In this document: positions 54,284 through 62,427 of the stretch, piece after piece | Position numbering within the stretch: position 1 is the stretch's first letter | Layout of the letters: each line of letters begins with the position of its first letter | Assembly (NCBI GenBank): GCA_025210795.1 | Contig: JAOAQZ010000015.1 | Span: 29,837 to 93,836, forward strand | Length of the DNA: 64,000 bases | Direction: 5' to 3' | From: Cohaesibacter sp. | GTDB taxonomy: Bacteria; Pseudomonadota; Alphaproteobacteria; Rhizobiales; Cohaesibacteraceae | Program-made: the position numbers and the translations under genes | Notes under the pieces: generated by a model | Seen by the model: only the letters and a program-made list of their open reading frames with translations | What the model was told of the DNA's origin: nothing | Database searches by the model: none

Positions 54284-54778
54284 ATGTCCACCTCAGACAT
54301 CACCAAGCCCCGGATTCACTTTGATCGACTGAAACAGGATCACTGGACGGAACTAGAAGCTTCAAACGCTGCCGTCGTTGTTGATTTTTTCCAACACCTC
54401 ATGAACGAACATGATTTCGACTACATTTTACAAACCTTTGGGGACGCCCCCTACATCCAGCACAATAGGGCAATCCCACCCGAGATTTCAGGGGTAGTGG
54501 AATATGTAAGGACGCTCACAAAGCGTTTCCCAGACTATAGCTATGACGTCAAACGAGTTGTTGCGAGCGGTGATATCGTCGTGCTTCATAGTCATGTAAC
54601 CCTTAAAGCAAAGCATCGCGGGAACGAAGGAAAAGGATTTATCATCACGGACACGTTCCGCTTGGAAGAAGGAAAACTCCGAGAGCATTGGGACGCAATG
54701 CAAGCCATCGACCTGTTCACGCGCTTCTTGATGCTCCTGACAGGCGGAACGATTGCAAACCGCAATCCAACTTTCTAA
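54284..54778 (+). CDS. SnoaL-like (NTF2-fold) protein
   Basis: 164 aa from ATG 54284. A single SnoaL-like unit (YIQHNRAIPPEISGVVEYV, DTFRLEEGKLREHWDAMQA) of the same type as each half of the upstream protein. It follows that gene by 108 nt on the same strand, so it is probably co-regulated. Possible aldol/ester cyclase-like or hydrolase role; not determined. Confidence 0.85.
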   Translation: MSTSDITKPRIHFDRLKQDHWTELEASNAAVVVDFFQHLMNEHDFDYILQTFGDAPYIQHNRAIPPEISGVVEYVRTLTKRFPDYSYDVKRVVASGDIVVLHSHVTLKAKHRGNEGKGFIITDTFRLEEGKLREHWDAMQAIDLFTRFLMLLTGGTIANRNPTF

Positions 54779-54797
54779 TGCATCTCAGTGCCCTGCC

Positions 54798-55415
54798 TCA
54801 GACCGTTAGTCCCTGATCGTTTGAGGCACCGCTGTAGCGTCGTTTCAACCAGAAAGGTACGGCAGGAGGTTGTAAGAGCAATCCAGTGGCATCGAACCCT
54901 AGTAGTGCCAGCCCAAGTGCGGAGGCTATGGAGCTGTGGCCCTTACCTTCTGACTTCATGCTCAGCACTTTCTCTCGATCAATTCGCTGCTGCCCGCCTT
55001 TGTACTTCCTCTGTTGTTTGGCCCGCTCAATGCCTTCGCGCTGGCGTTCCTTGATGAAGCGGCGTTTCATCTGCGCTACCATCCCTAGGATCGTCATAAC
55101 GATCTGCCCCATGTCGCCCTTGGTGGAAACGAAGGGGTCGAGAACCTTCACAAACGCATTCTTTTGCTCACACTCATGAATGATGTTCAAGACAACGCGG
55201 GTATCGCGGCCAAACCGATCTAATCTGGTCACAATCAATTCGTCTTCAGGCCGCAGGAACTCTAGAACCGTTGCTAGTTCTTCATGACTAGCCCGGCTAC
55301 CACCAGAGACCTTTTCTGAACGGATCAAACTGCAGCCTTCAGCCTCAAGCCTGTTCTGCTGAATTTCCAGATCTTGTTCGTGCGTGCTAACGCGGGTATA
55401 GCCAATTTTTGCCAT
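54798..55415 (-). CDS. Serine recombinase (resolvase/invertase) with aberrant C-terminus
   Basis: 205 aa. The catalytic domain is complete: Ser10 in YTRVSTHEQ, RPEDELIVTRLDRFGRDTR and the E-helix ILGMVAQMKRRFIKERQ. The C-terminal DNA-binding HTH starts normally (KVLSMKSEGKGHSSIASALGL) but is then replaced by LLGFDATGLLLQPPAVP and an unrelated tail instead of a recognition helix. Site binding is probably lost. A degenerate 5' copy lies at 45180-45383. Confidence 0.82.
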   Translation of the reverse strand: MAKIGYTRVSTHEQDLEIQQNRLEAEGCSLIRSEKVSGGSRASHEELATVLEFLRPEDELIVTRLDRFGRDTRVVLNIIHECEQKNAFVKVLDPFVSTKGDMGQIVMTILGMVAQMKRRFIKERQREGIERAKQQRKYKGGQQRIDREKVLSMKSEGKGHSSIASALGLALLGFDATGLLLQPPAVPFWLKRRYSGASNDQGLTV

Positions 55416-55764
55416 ATGTCACCTCAGGGTTTAGGCCTGAGGCTACCAAGTCACAAATAGTCACTGACAAACCTGATGTTACGCCCCATTGCGTAACATT
55501 GACGTGTCACCGCAGGGTATATTTGGAAGTTATAGTGACGTCGACAATGGGCGTGAAGCGGACTTGCTGCCGCGCAGCATGAGGTAACGTCAGATGGAAT
55601 ACAAAACGTGCTCTTTTTGGGTGGGCTCTAAAGAACAGAGTAGACACGAAATTTGGCAGAACTCTTTGGCATCGTTGAAATGCTCTCAGAAATATTGCTC
55701 AAACTGGGGCTAACGGGCGCCAAGTTTGAAAACTTGCAGCGCCCACTGGCTATTAGGTGCAGTT
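55416..55764. other. Resolvase upstream region with inverted repeats
   Basis: ATGTTACGC (55476-55484) and GCGTAACAT (55491-55499) form a perfect 9-bp inverted repeat with 6-nt spacer, 60-85 nt upstream of the resolvase start, a plausible res subsite. TGTCACCGCAGGGTATA follows and resembles sequence beside the relic copy (45385-45401). GGGCGC...GCGCCC (55715-55744), with inner AAGTTT/AAACTT, is a hairpin just past the fasciclin stop. Confidence 0.45.
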
Positions 55765-56250
55765 TCAACTTGAAGGCAGCATTACTGTGTCGATCACGTG
55801 GATGATGCCATTGTCAGCTTTGATATCGGCTTTGATAACGTTGGCGTTGTCTACCGTCACAGCATGACCAGCCTTGGTAACGGCAAGCGTACGGTCATTG
55901 GACTGTTTGATCGTTTTGACATGAATGGCGCGACCAGGAAGCATATTGGCGGTCAATTTGCGTGGCACCACATGGTAGCTCAAAATAGCAATCAGCTGAT
56001 CTTTATTTTCAGGTTTGAGCAGCGTTTCGACCGTGCCCGCAGGTAGTTTGGCGAATGCTTCATCTGTGGGGGCAAAAACAGTCAGGTTTTTACCAGTAGC
56101 AAGCGCATCCGCCAGGCCAGCTGCTTTTGCTGCTGCCAGCAGTGTGCTGAATGATCCTGCAGCAGATGCCGTTTCCACGATATTTTTGGCGGATGCAGGT
56201 GCTGCAACCAATGTAAGGGCTAGGAAAGTTCCGATGACTGTGTTTTTCAT
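55765..56250 (-). CDS. Exported fasciclin-domain protein
   Basis: 161 aa with a signal peptide (cleavage after ASA, residue 21) and one FAS1 domain: KNIVETASAAGSFSTLLAAA, NLTVFAPTDEAFAKLP, LSYHVVP and a DNGIIHVIDTVMLP end. FAS1 proteins act in adhesion; this small type often accompanies photooxidative-stress sigma regulons. An ECF-like promoter lies upstream (56314-56342). Confidence 0.93.
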   Translation of the reverse strand: MKNTVIGTFLALTLVAAPASAKNIVETASAAGSFSTLLAAAKAAGLADALATGKNLTVFAPTDEAFAKLPAGTVETLLKPENKDQLIAILSYHVVPRKLTANMLPGRAIHVKTIKQSNDRTLAVTKAGHAVTVDNANVIKADIKADNGIIHVIDTVMLPSS

Positions 56251-56313
56251 GATCGATCTCCGTTAGTTTTCATGGTATGGACTTGAGGCTCTGTTTTGAG
56301 CGGGATATACAAG

Positions 56314-56342
56314 TTGATACGCGATCAAAAGCCTATGGATCA
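56314..56342 (-). promoter_or_regulatory. Candidate ECF sigma promoter of fasciclin gene
   Basis: On the minus strand TGATCC (56342-56337), a 17-nt spacer, then TATCAA (56319-56314), about 65 nt before the start. The -35 equals that of the two ECF promoters at 57.8 kb; the spacer is one base shorter. Confidence 0.5.
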
Positions 56343-56436
56343 CTATTTATAAGTATTTGAAATTAAAAAATATTTTGTGATCTATTTGGTGCCTAGTACC
56401 GTAGAAGCTCGGGCGTACCCGACCGATATGAAAGAT

Positions 56437-56471
56437 AAAAAGCCCATTGGTTTTAAAACCTATGGGCTTTT
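56437..56471. terminator. Bidirectional terminator after sigma/anti-sigma operon
   Basis: AAAAGCCCAT (56437-56446) and ATGGGCTTTT (56462-56471) pair, with GGTTTT/AAAACC inside, nearly 17 bp in all, with T4 at the end on both strands. It lies 41 nt past the anti-sigma stop. Confidence 0.72.
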
Positions 56472-56511
56472 CCAATCGGCTTTGAGAAGCCGTAAAGGAT
56501 CGCATGCGAGC

Positions 56512-57198
56512 CTAAATGCCGACGATCGGCTGCATCAGGCGGCTGATTACGCTTTTGAACTCCAAGGGAGCATCTGTCACTGCCAAACAGATACAATCCT
56601 CGTCCGTATCAGCGACAGGTTGGTGATCCAATCCATCATCTGCTTCTTGAATATCACCAGAGGCATAACGTCCAGTCTCATCGCAGAAGGATCCTTTAAG
56701 CACTAGGGTCATTTCTGACCCTTGATGACTGTGTTGGGGGGTCACAAAGCCAGGAGAAAGCTTGAGCAATCGGACCTTTTCACCTTCGCTCGATTCCATG
56801 GGCAAGACATATTGCCGAATACCCGGTCCAACCATTTTCCACTGAATGTCCGCAAGGCCATGACCAAGAAAATCCAGTAGCAAGTTTGGTGTGTTTTCTT
56901 CTTTTTGAAGTTGAGTAAAATGTGCTGATTTGTGATCCTCTGATGCCAGCAAAATTTCTGGTTCGGCAATACTCATTGCGTCAATTTCGGAAATCAAATC
57001 ATCGAAATTTACACCGGATGGCTCGTTCTCCTCTAACGTTTCTATTAGTGCTCCACCGAGGGCTTCTGCTTGCTTAAGCCGAGCCGCACAGTGGGGGCAT
57101 AATTCCAGATGGCAATGAATAACCATTGCCTGACCGGCCGAAAGTGAACCGGCTGCATATCCCAAAATCATTTCGTCACTTGGATGGTGATTGATCAT
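56512..57198 (-). CDS. chrR: ChrR-type zinc anti-sigma factor with cupin domain
   Basis: 228 aa. The N-terminal anti-sigma domain has HHPSDEMILGYAAGSLS and HCHLELCPHC, the His/Cys zinc site of ZAS proteins. The C-terminal half is a cupin (LKLSPGFVTPQHSHQGSEM, LKGSFCDETGRYASGD). In Rhodobacter, ChrR releases RpoE on singlet oxygen. Overlap of 4 nt with the sigma gene supports a sigma/anti-sigma pair. Confidence 0.92.
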   Translation of the reverse strand: MINHHPSDEMILGYAAGSLSAGQAMVIHCHLELCPHCAARLKQAEALGGALIETLEENEPSGVNFDDLISEIDAMSIAEPEILLASEDHKSAHFTQLQKEENTPNLLLDFLGHGLADIQWKMVGPGIRQYVLPMESSEGEKVRLLKLSPGFVTPQHSHQGSEMTLVLKGSFCDETGRYASGDIQEADDGLDHQPVADTDEDCICLAVTDAPLEFKSVISRLMQPIVGI

Positions 57199-57824
57199 AT
57201 TTCCAACCCCGCAAGAATGGTACGTAGCTGTTTGAAAGCCAGGCGTATTCTAGATTTTACTGTACCTAATGGTAGGGAGAGGTTTTGTGCGATTTCTGAA
57301 TGGGTTAAATCCTGAAAAAACGAAAGCCGAATGATCTCAGCTTGATTGGCTGGTAAAAGAAAAAGAGCATCACGCACTTGATGCCCCAATTCGGTCTCGA
57401 AAACCGATTGATTCTGACTTTCCTCAACAACCAAATGGGTGGAGAAAAAGTGTTCGTCTTTATAGATAAAACTTTTTTCCGAGCGAAATCGGTCAATGCG
57501 CCGATTACGAGCAATCGTAAAAATCCAAGTTGAAACTGCCGCTTTTTCTGGATTGTAAGTGTAGGCCTTCCGCCAAACCTGCACAAAAGTTTCCTGCACC
57601 AACTCTTCTGCCACACCTTCATTTGTTCCGATCTTCAAAAAGAAGGACTTAAGGCGCGGCGCAAAATGATCAAAAAGCGCGCGGAAAGAATCTTTGCATT
57701 GACTGCTTCCCACCATAACGAGCAGGGCCTTGAGGTCTTTGGTGGTCAATTCTTGCCCCCCTTTGGTCTCACCTGCTTCAAGCTGCAACTTTTTCATCGG
57801 CTTGTACACCCGTTGATTGGACAT
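57195..57824 (-). CDS. rpoE: ECF sigma factor (RpoE, ChrR-partner type)
   Basis: 209 aa from ATG 57824, or 200 aa from ATG 57797 (MKKLQLEAG). Sigma region 2 reads FRALFDHFAPRLKSFFLKIG, ELVQETFVQVWRKA, STWIFTIARNRRIDRFR. Region 4 reads LPANQAEIIRLSFFQ, LTHSEIAQNLSLPLGTVKSRIRLAFKQLR. Its own promoter (57829-57858) would start transcription at about 57822, so the downstream ATG at 57797 is the better start unless another promoter is used. It overlaps chrR by 4 nt. Confidence 0.94.
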   Translation of the reverse strand: MSNQRVYKPMKKLQLEAGETKGGQELTTKDLKALLVMVGSSQCKDSFRALFDHFAPRLKSFFLKIGTNEGVAEELVQETFVQVWRKAYTYNPEKAAVSTWIFTIARNRRIDRFRSEKSFIYKDEHFFSTHLVVEESQNQSVFETELGHQVRDALFLLPANQAEIIRLSFFQDLTHSEIAQNLSLPLGTVKSRIRLAFKQLRTILAGLEI

Positions 57825-57828
57825 GATG

Positions 57829-57858
57829 CTATTACGCAGATTGCTTCCAACTGGATCA
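57829..57858 (-). promoter_or_regulatory. ECF promoter of sigma/anti-sigma operon
   Basis: On the minus strand TGATCC (57858-57853), exactly 18 nt, then TAATAG (57834-57829). This matches the RpoE-type TGATCC-N18-TAA/T pattern and implies autoregulation. Confidence 0.75.
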
Positions 57859-57871
57859 CATATTGTCCAAG

Positions 57872-57901
57872 TGATCCAATCGGCTTGTCATTGCATATAA
57901 G
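57872..57901 (+). promoter_or_regulatory. ECF promoter of amine oxidase-DUF1365-cfa operon
   Basis: TGATCC (57872-57877), exactly 18 nt, then TATAAG (57896-57901). A start near 57908 gives a 20-nt leader before ATG 57929. It lies back to back with the sigma-gene promoter, 13 nt between the -35 elements. Confidence 0.82.
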
Positions 57902-57928
57902 GTTAAAATCAACTCAGGACTTATCTCA

Positions 57929-59272
57929 ATGCGCATCGCAATAATTGGAAGTGGAATTTCGGGGCTATCGGCTTCTTGGCTATTATCCAAGCAACATCAT
58001 GTGGATCTGTATGAAAAAGACAATCGCCTCGGCGGTCACGCCAACACCCAAACCATCCAGATCGGCAACAGATCTATACCGGTTGATACCGGTTTTATCG
58101 TTTATAACGAAGCAACTTACCCCAATTTGACCGCCTTGCTAGCGCTACTTGATGTTGAGACCTCACCAACGCAGATGTCATTTGCGGTATCCGCACGCAA
58201 TGGGGAACAGGAGTATGCTGGGTCGAGCTTGACGTCTTTGTTTGCGCGCCGGTCCAATCTTTTCAAACTGTCCTTTCTCACCATGCTCTGGGACATTCGC
58301 CGTTTTTACAAAAACGCTCGACTGGATGCAGATGAAGGGAATTTCCAAGATTACACATTGAAACAATACTTGGATGAAAAGGGGTACAGTTCGTCTTTTC
58401 GTCAAGATCATTTGTTGCCGATGGGTGCTGCAATTTGGTCTATGCCAACCGATCAAATGCTCGCATTTCCGTTCAGTGCCTTTGTTCGTTTTTGCGACAA
58501 TCATGGATTGTTGCAAATCCGGGATCGACCTCAATGGCGCACTATTGTCGGCGGATCTCAGGAATATGTACGCAAGATTGCATCAAATATTTCCGGACAA
58601 ATTTTCCTCAATTCATCCATTGTATCCCTCACGCGCAAGCCCGGTTCGGTTACTTTGCATATGCGCAATGGCAGGGAAGAAACGTATGACCATGTTGTCC
58701 TTGCCTGTCATTCAGACCAGGCCTTGCGATTGCTTGAGGCTGGAGAGGCAGGTGCTGCGACAAAAGAAGACCAAATTCTGTCATCCATCAAGTACCAAAA
58801 AAATGTTGCGATCCTCCATCAGGATCCAAGCTTTATGCCAAGACGCAAATCGGTTTGGTCCGCTTGGAACTATATCCAGACCGAAGGTGAACAAGCCAAC
58901 AAACTGTGCGTGAGCTACTGGATGAATGCTTTGCAGCCTCTTGACGCTCCCAATGACCTATTTGTTACACTCAATCCCACCCATCAGCCTCGACAAGGGG
59001 ATGTCTTTAGAACCTATATTTACGCCCATCCGATATTTGATCACAAAACCTCACAAGCCCAAAAAGATATCTGGTCAATACAGGGACAGAGGCGCACATG
59101 GTTCTGCGGGGCTTATATGGGGCATGGGTTTCATGAGGATGGTTTGCAGGCTGGTTTGGAAGTTGCCGAACGCCTTGGGGGTGTCCGGCGTCCATGGAGT
59201 GTTAAAAACCCCTCAGGCCGCCTTTATCTCCCAGATAGTACCCCAAAAAAGCATTTGGAGGCGGCGGAATGA
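57929..59272 (+). CDS. FAD-dependent amine oxidase-like protein
   Basis: 447 aa flavoprotein: IIGSGISGLSASWLLS dinucleotide loop (residues 5-20), LYEKDNRLGGHANT, VDTGFIVYNEATYPNL, and a C-terminal WFCGAYMGHGFHEDGLQAG FAD-contact block. This type always pairs with DUF1365 and a cyclopropane synthase homologue and is part of the singlet-oxygen response; its reaction on lipids is not fixed. First gene of the ECF-driven operon; it overlaps DUF1365 by 4 nt. Confidence 0.92.
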   Translation: MRIAIIGSGISGLSASWLLSKQHHVDLYEKDNRLGGHANTQTIQIGNRSIPVDTGFIVYNEATYPNLTALLALLDVETSPTQMSFAVSARNGEQEYAGSSLTSLFARRSNLFKLSFLTMLWDIRRFYKNARLDADEGNFQDYTLKQYLDEKGYSSSFRQDHLLPMGAAIWSMPTDQMLAFPFSAFVRFCDNHGLLQIRDRPQWRTIVGGSQEYVRKIASNISGQIFLNSSIVSLTRKPGSVTLHMRNGREETYDHVVLACHSDQALRLLEAGEAGAATKEDQILSSIKYQKNVAILHQDPSFMPRRKSVWSAWNYIQTEGEQANKLCVSYWMNALQPLDAPNDLFVTLNPTHQPRQGDVFRTYIYAHPIFDHKTSQAQKDIWSIQGQRRTWFCGAYMGHGFHEDGLQAGLEVAERLGGVRRPWSVKNPSGRLYLPDSTPKKHLEAAE

Positions 59273-60114
59273 GCATCCTCAATAAAGCCAGCTACCAACC
59301 TGTTCGTGTTTACAGAGGCAAAGTGTTTCATCAAAGACACGGAACGCTTCGACATCGTTTGACCTACAATGTTCTTTCCGTTTGCCTTGAATTGAACCAA
59401 GTCGATTCTGCTGCCAGTTCAGTGCCTTTTTTTTCGTTCAATCGGTTCAACCTTTTCAGCGTTTACGAAAAGGATCACATGGATGAAGGCTATACTGATC
59501 TGCAGATGTTCGTTTGGGACATGTTGCTTCAAAGCTCTCTTTTCACTACAGTCGATCAGCGACCAACAAGGATTGAAATGTTGGCTTTCCCGCGATTTTT
59601 GGGACGGGCATTCAATCCAATCTCTGTCTTCTTCTGTTATGGTGAAAACGAAGATTTGAAGGCAGTTCTTTATCAGGTGCGCAACACCTTTGGTGAGCGC
59701 CATCATTATGCATTCAAGATTGCAGAAGGTGAAGCATCGATCCATCAGCACAGTTGCGATAAGCAGTTTTATGTTTCACCATTCATCGAAATGGACTGCA
59801 CATACGATTTCCGCTTGAGTGTGCCTGGTGAAAAGGCTTCGATCGTCATCAATCAAACCCAGAATCAAAAACTGTTATTGACAGCCTCATTCTTGGGCGA
59901 AAATCAGCCTATAAATAGGCGCACCATGATCGCGTTGGCAGTGTCACTGTTCCAGTCAGGTTGGAAAATTCTGGCAGCCATTCACTGGGAAGCTCTAAAG
60001 CTCTGGTGCAAAGGAGCAATCTATCAGAGACGCCCGGTGCCTCCCGTCGATCCGGTATCGCCCGGCCTTTCAAGCACGGTCCATAGTCAGTTGGGAAAAG
60101 GGGAACTATCATGA
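59269..60114 (+). CDS. DUF1365 protein
   Basis: 281 aa. Typical DUF1365 features are VYRGKVFHQRHGTLRHRLTY, MLAFPRFLGRAFNPISVFFCY, VRNTFGERHHYAF and KQFYVSPFIEMDCTY. It accompanies the amine oxidase and cyclopropane synthase, with 4-nt overlaps on both sides. Molecular role unknown; a lipid-modifying partner is inferred from context. Confidence 0.92.
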   Translation: MSILNKASYQPVRVYRGKVFHQRHGTLRHRLTYNVLSVCLELNQVDSAASSVPFFSFNRFNLFSVYEKDHMDEGYTDLQMFVWDMLLQSSLFTTVDQRPTRIEMLAFPRFLGRAFNPISVFFCYGENEDLKAVLYQVRNTFGERHHYAFKIAEGEASIHQHSCDKQFYVSPFIEMDCTYDFRLSVPGEKASIVINQTQNQKLLLTASFLGENQPINRRTMIALAVSLFQSGWKILAAIHWEALKLWCKGAIYQRRPVPPVDPVSPGLSSTVHSQLGKGELS

Positions 60115-61370
60115 CACATCATCAACTACAGACTTCCCCTAAATCGTCGCAGTCCCAAATGGCCACATGTTCGATGCCGCTGTCCTTTCAAGACCGGATT
60201 TGGAAAGCGTTGTTGAATAGATTGCTATCACCCATCAAGGGTGGGGCTGTGGTCATCACCTTGCCAAGTGGACGCAATTTGACATTTGGGCAAAGTGGCT
60301 ATGCTCCCATTTTGATATTCATAACGTCGCATCGACTTTTACTAAAAGTGTTCTCTGGGAATCCGCTGACATTGGCGGAGGGCAATTTGCAAGGCTATTG
60401 GAGTTGCTCCGATCAGGTTGCTTTGTTCCGCCTGTTTCAGAAAAACCGGCATGCACTTGATCATGCTCTAAATTCTGATTGGCTCACGCAAACATTTGCA
60501 AAAATCTGGCACAAAGGTCAAAGCAACACGATGACCGGAAGCCGTCGCAATATCGCTTTCCATTATGATCTTGGCAACGCGTTTTATCGGCTGTGGCTGG
60601 ACGAAACCATGACCTATTCATCGGCATATAGTTTGATCGGAAACACGCCGAGGGATCTGGTTGGTGCCCAAAGGAAAAAGTACAAACGCATTCTGGAATT
60701 GATGGACCTTGCGGAAAAAAGTTCGGTTTTGGAGATAGGTTGCGGCTGGGGGGAAATGGCAATATCGGCTGCTAGATTGGGACACTCTGTGAAAGGGGTA
60801 ACTCTGTCTGAACAACAGCTTGTCTACGGCCAAGAGAGAGCCGCCAACAGCGGTTTCGGCAACCAGATCGAGCTGTCATTGACGGACTATCGCGATATAA
60901 CTGGTCAATATGACGCAATCGTATCGATAGAAATGGTAGAAGCGGTTGGTGAAGAGCACTGGCCTGACTATTTTGCCAAGATTGCGCAATGTTTGAAACC
61001 GGGTGGGCGCGCTGTCTTGCAGGCGATTACAATCGCGGATGAGCATTTTGACCATTATCGCAAGAATGTTGATTTCATTCAGCGCTACATTTTTCCCGGT
61101 GGTTTTTTGCCCTCTCCAAAAGCACTGCAAGGCCAGCTGGAGCATCAAGGTTTGATACTCAAGCAAAGCGAGTTTTTCGGCGATGACTATGCTCGGACAT
61201 TGGTGCATTGGCGAAGAGAGTTCTTGGCAAATTGGGCAGAAATCAAATCTCTTGGATTTGATGACCGGTTCAAGCGTATGTGGTTGTATTATCTAGATTA
61301 TTGCGAAGCAGGATTTAGAGAAAATTCTATCGACGTTGGTTTCTTTGTGATCGAAAAGCCAAACACTTAG
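60111..61370 (+). CDS. Cyclopropane-fatty-acyl-phospholipid synthase-type methyltransferase
   Basis: 419 aa SAM-dependent lipid methylase. It has an N-terminal region to about 140, then NIAFHYDLGNAFYRLWLDETMTYSSAY, motif I VLEIGCGWG (206-214), GVTLSEQQ, and a later SIEMVEAVGEEHWPDYF. The EAGFRENSIDVGFFVIEKP end is usual. It would alter membrane lipids under photooxidative stress together with the two upstream proteins. Third gene of the operon. Confidence 0.93.
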   Translation: MTHHQLQTSPKSSQSQMATCSMPLSFQDRIWKALLNRLLSPIKGGAVVITLPSGRNLTFGQSGYAPILIFITSHRLLLKVFSGNPLTLAEGNLQGYWSCSDQVALFRLFQKNRHALDHALNSDWLTQTFAKIWHKGQSNTMTGSRRNIAFHYDLGNAFYRLWLDETMTYSSAYSLIGNTPRDLVGAQRKKYKRILELMDLAEKSSVLEIGCGWGEMAISAARLGHSVKGVTLSEQQLVYGQERAANSGFGNQIELSLTDYRDITGQYDAIVSIEMVEAVGEEHWPDYFAKIAQCLKPGGRAVLQAITIADEHFDHYRKNVDFIQRYIFPGGFLPSPKALQGQLEHQGLILKQSEFFGDDYARTLVHWRREFLANWAEIKSLGFDDRFKRMWLYYLDYCEAGFRENSIDVGFFVIEKPNT

Positions 61371-61696
61371 ATCGGTTGAGGATTACATGAAAGGATCATA
61401 AGATCATTGCAACAGCGCCTGTCTTTGGCGGGGGCGGCAGAAAACGTCGCCGGGATGGCAATTGGCACGTATTTGCGCAGCATGGCGGGCAAATGCGCGC
61501 TATCGCTTAATCTGATACCTGTCAATCTGTTGTAATCGGCGGCCATGACAGTATCTGCAATACCATTGGAACCAACCTCGTGGGTTTGGTTTCACAATCC
61601 ATCCCTTTTGACGCAGACCATGAGTGGCTGCCTGCTTTTCACATCAAAATAATTAAGCTCAACATTTGGCTTGCTGGAAGTTTTTGCATTTGCAAA
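61371..61696. other. Intergenic relic DNA after cfa-type gene
   Basis: No intact gene. A stop-bounded open stretch at 61392-61535 (47 codons, no ATG at its start) encodes [19 protein letters not shown], faintly like the helix of small mobilisation-type proteins; too weak to call. Confidence 0.35.
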
Positions 61697-61933
61697 TCAG
61701 GAAGAGGGAAATTCATCTCTATAATCATTGCAGTATTTGCCTTCAAACACGCTCATTTCTAGCATTTGTTGTGGTGAGAGGTGAGGCCAAAACTGTGGAG
61801 CAAACTCTTCACCGATGGGGGTGGTAAGCTTGTCGATGTAACCGGTTTGCATCTTGTCGTTGACATTTATTAGTTTTGTTCTCACAGAAGGAGTTACCGA
61901 TCTCTCTTGGCTCTTATGACTAACGCACACCAT
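61697..61933 (-). pseudogene. Truncated hypothetical protein fragment
   Basis: A 78-codon frame whose second half (MQTGYIDKLTTPIGEEFAP, LSPQQMLEMSVFEGKYCND, YRDEFPSS) resembles the conserved core of a longer hypothetical family with a ...MLxLGVFxGKYMTDCxxEFP motif, but stops where the family continues. Start unclear (61933 or 61852). Taken as a relic. Confidence 0.45.
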
Positions 61934-61980
61934 CGCATAACCGACAGAGTCTCGACCTTTGCTTGCATTAGAATGTAAAT

Positions 61981-62427
61981 TTAATTGATACTTGCTTTAT
62001 GAATGATTGCGCGAATGATGCGGCCCAAATAGGGCAGTTTGGCATAGAAATGAGCTCCTGAATCCCAGTAATCAAAATGAGCACAAATAAGTCCATCTTC
62101 GTCAAAATGCAGCTCAGACATACCTCTAAAACTCCATTCACCAAACATGGATTGAACGCAGGAAAAATCCCAGCGCATGAAGCAAATATCTTTTGACCAC
62201 ATCACATCCAAAATTACGAAGTTCGGTCGCTCCACATCAGAAAACATTTTTTTCAACACCAGAATCACGTTTTCCCGCCCCCTGATGTTGTTAAAGGGAT
62301 CGACAAAATGAATATCCTCGCTCAAAATCCGACTAACATCTGTCAAATTCTCAATCGAAATATTTTGATAAAATGAAACATAGGCCTGAACCGTCGCTTC
62401 ACTGATCTTTTGATTACTAACAATCAT
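61981..62427 (-). CDS. SnoaL-like nuclear transport factor 2 family protein
   Basis: 148 aa from ATG 62425-62427 (MIVSNQKISEATVQ), which overlaps the stop of the SDR gene by 4 nt; the longer frame is the shadow of that gene. NTF2 fold: YVSFYQNISIENLTDVSRIL, DIHFVDPFNNIRG, FDYWDSGAHFYAKLPYLG. This subtype is usual beside ECF/ChrR and SDR genes. Ligand unknown. Confidence 0.88.
   Translation of the reverse strand: MIVSNQKISEATVQAYVSFYQNISIENLTDVSRILSEDIHFVDPFNNIRGRENVILVLKKMFSDVERPNFVILDVMWSKDICFMRWDFSCVQSMFGEWSFRGMSELHFDEDGLICAHFDYWDSGAHFYAKLPYLGRIIRAIIHKASIN

Noticed and set aside
61392..61535. 47-codon open stretch faintly like a mobilisation protein
   Set aside because: No start codon at its beginning and only a short weak resemblance.
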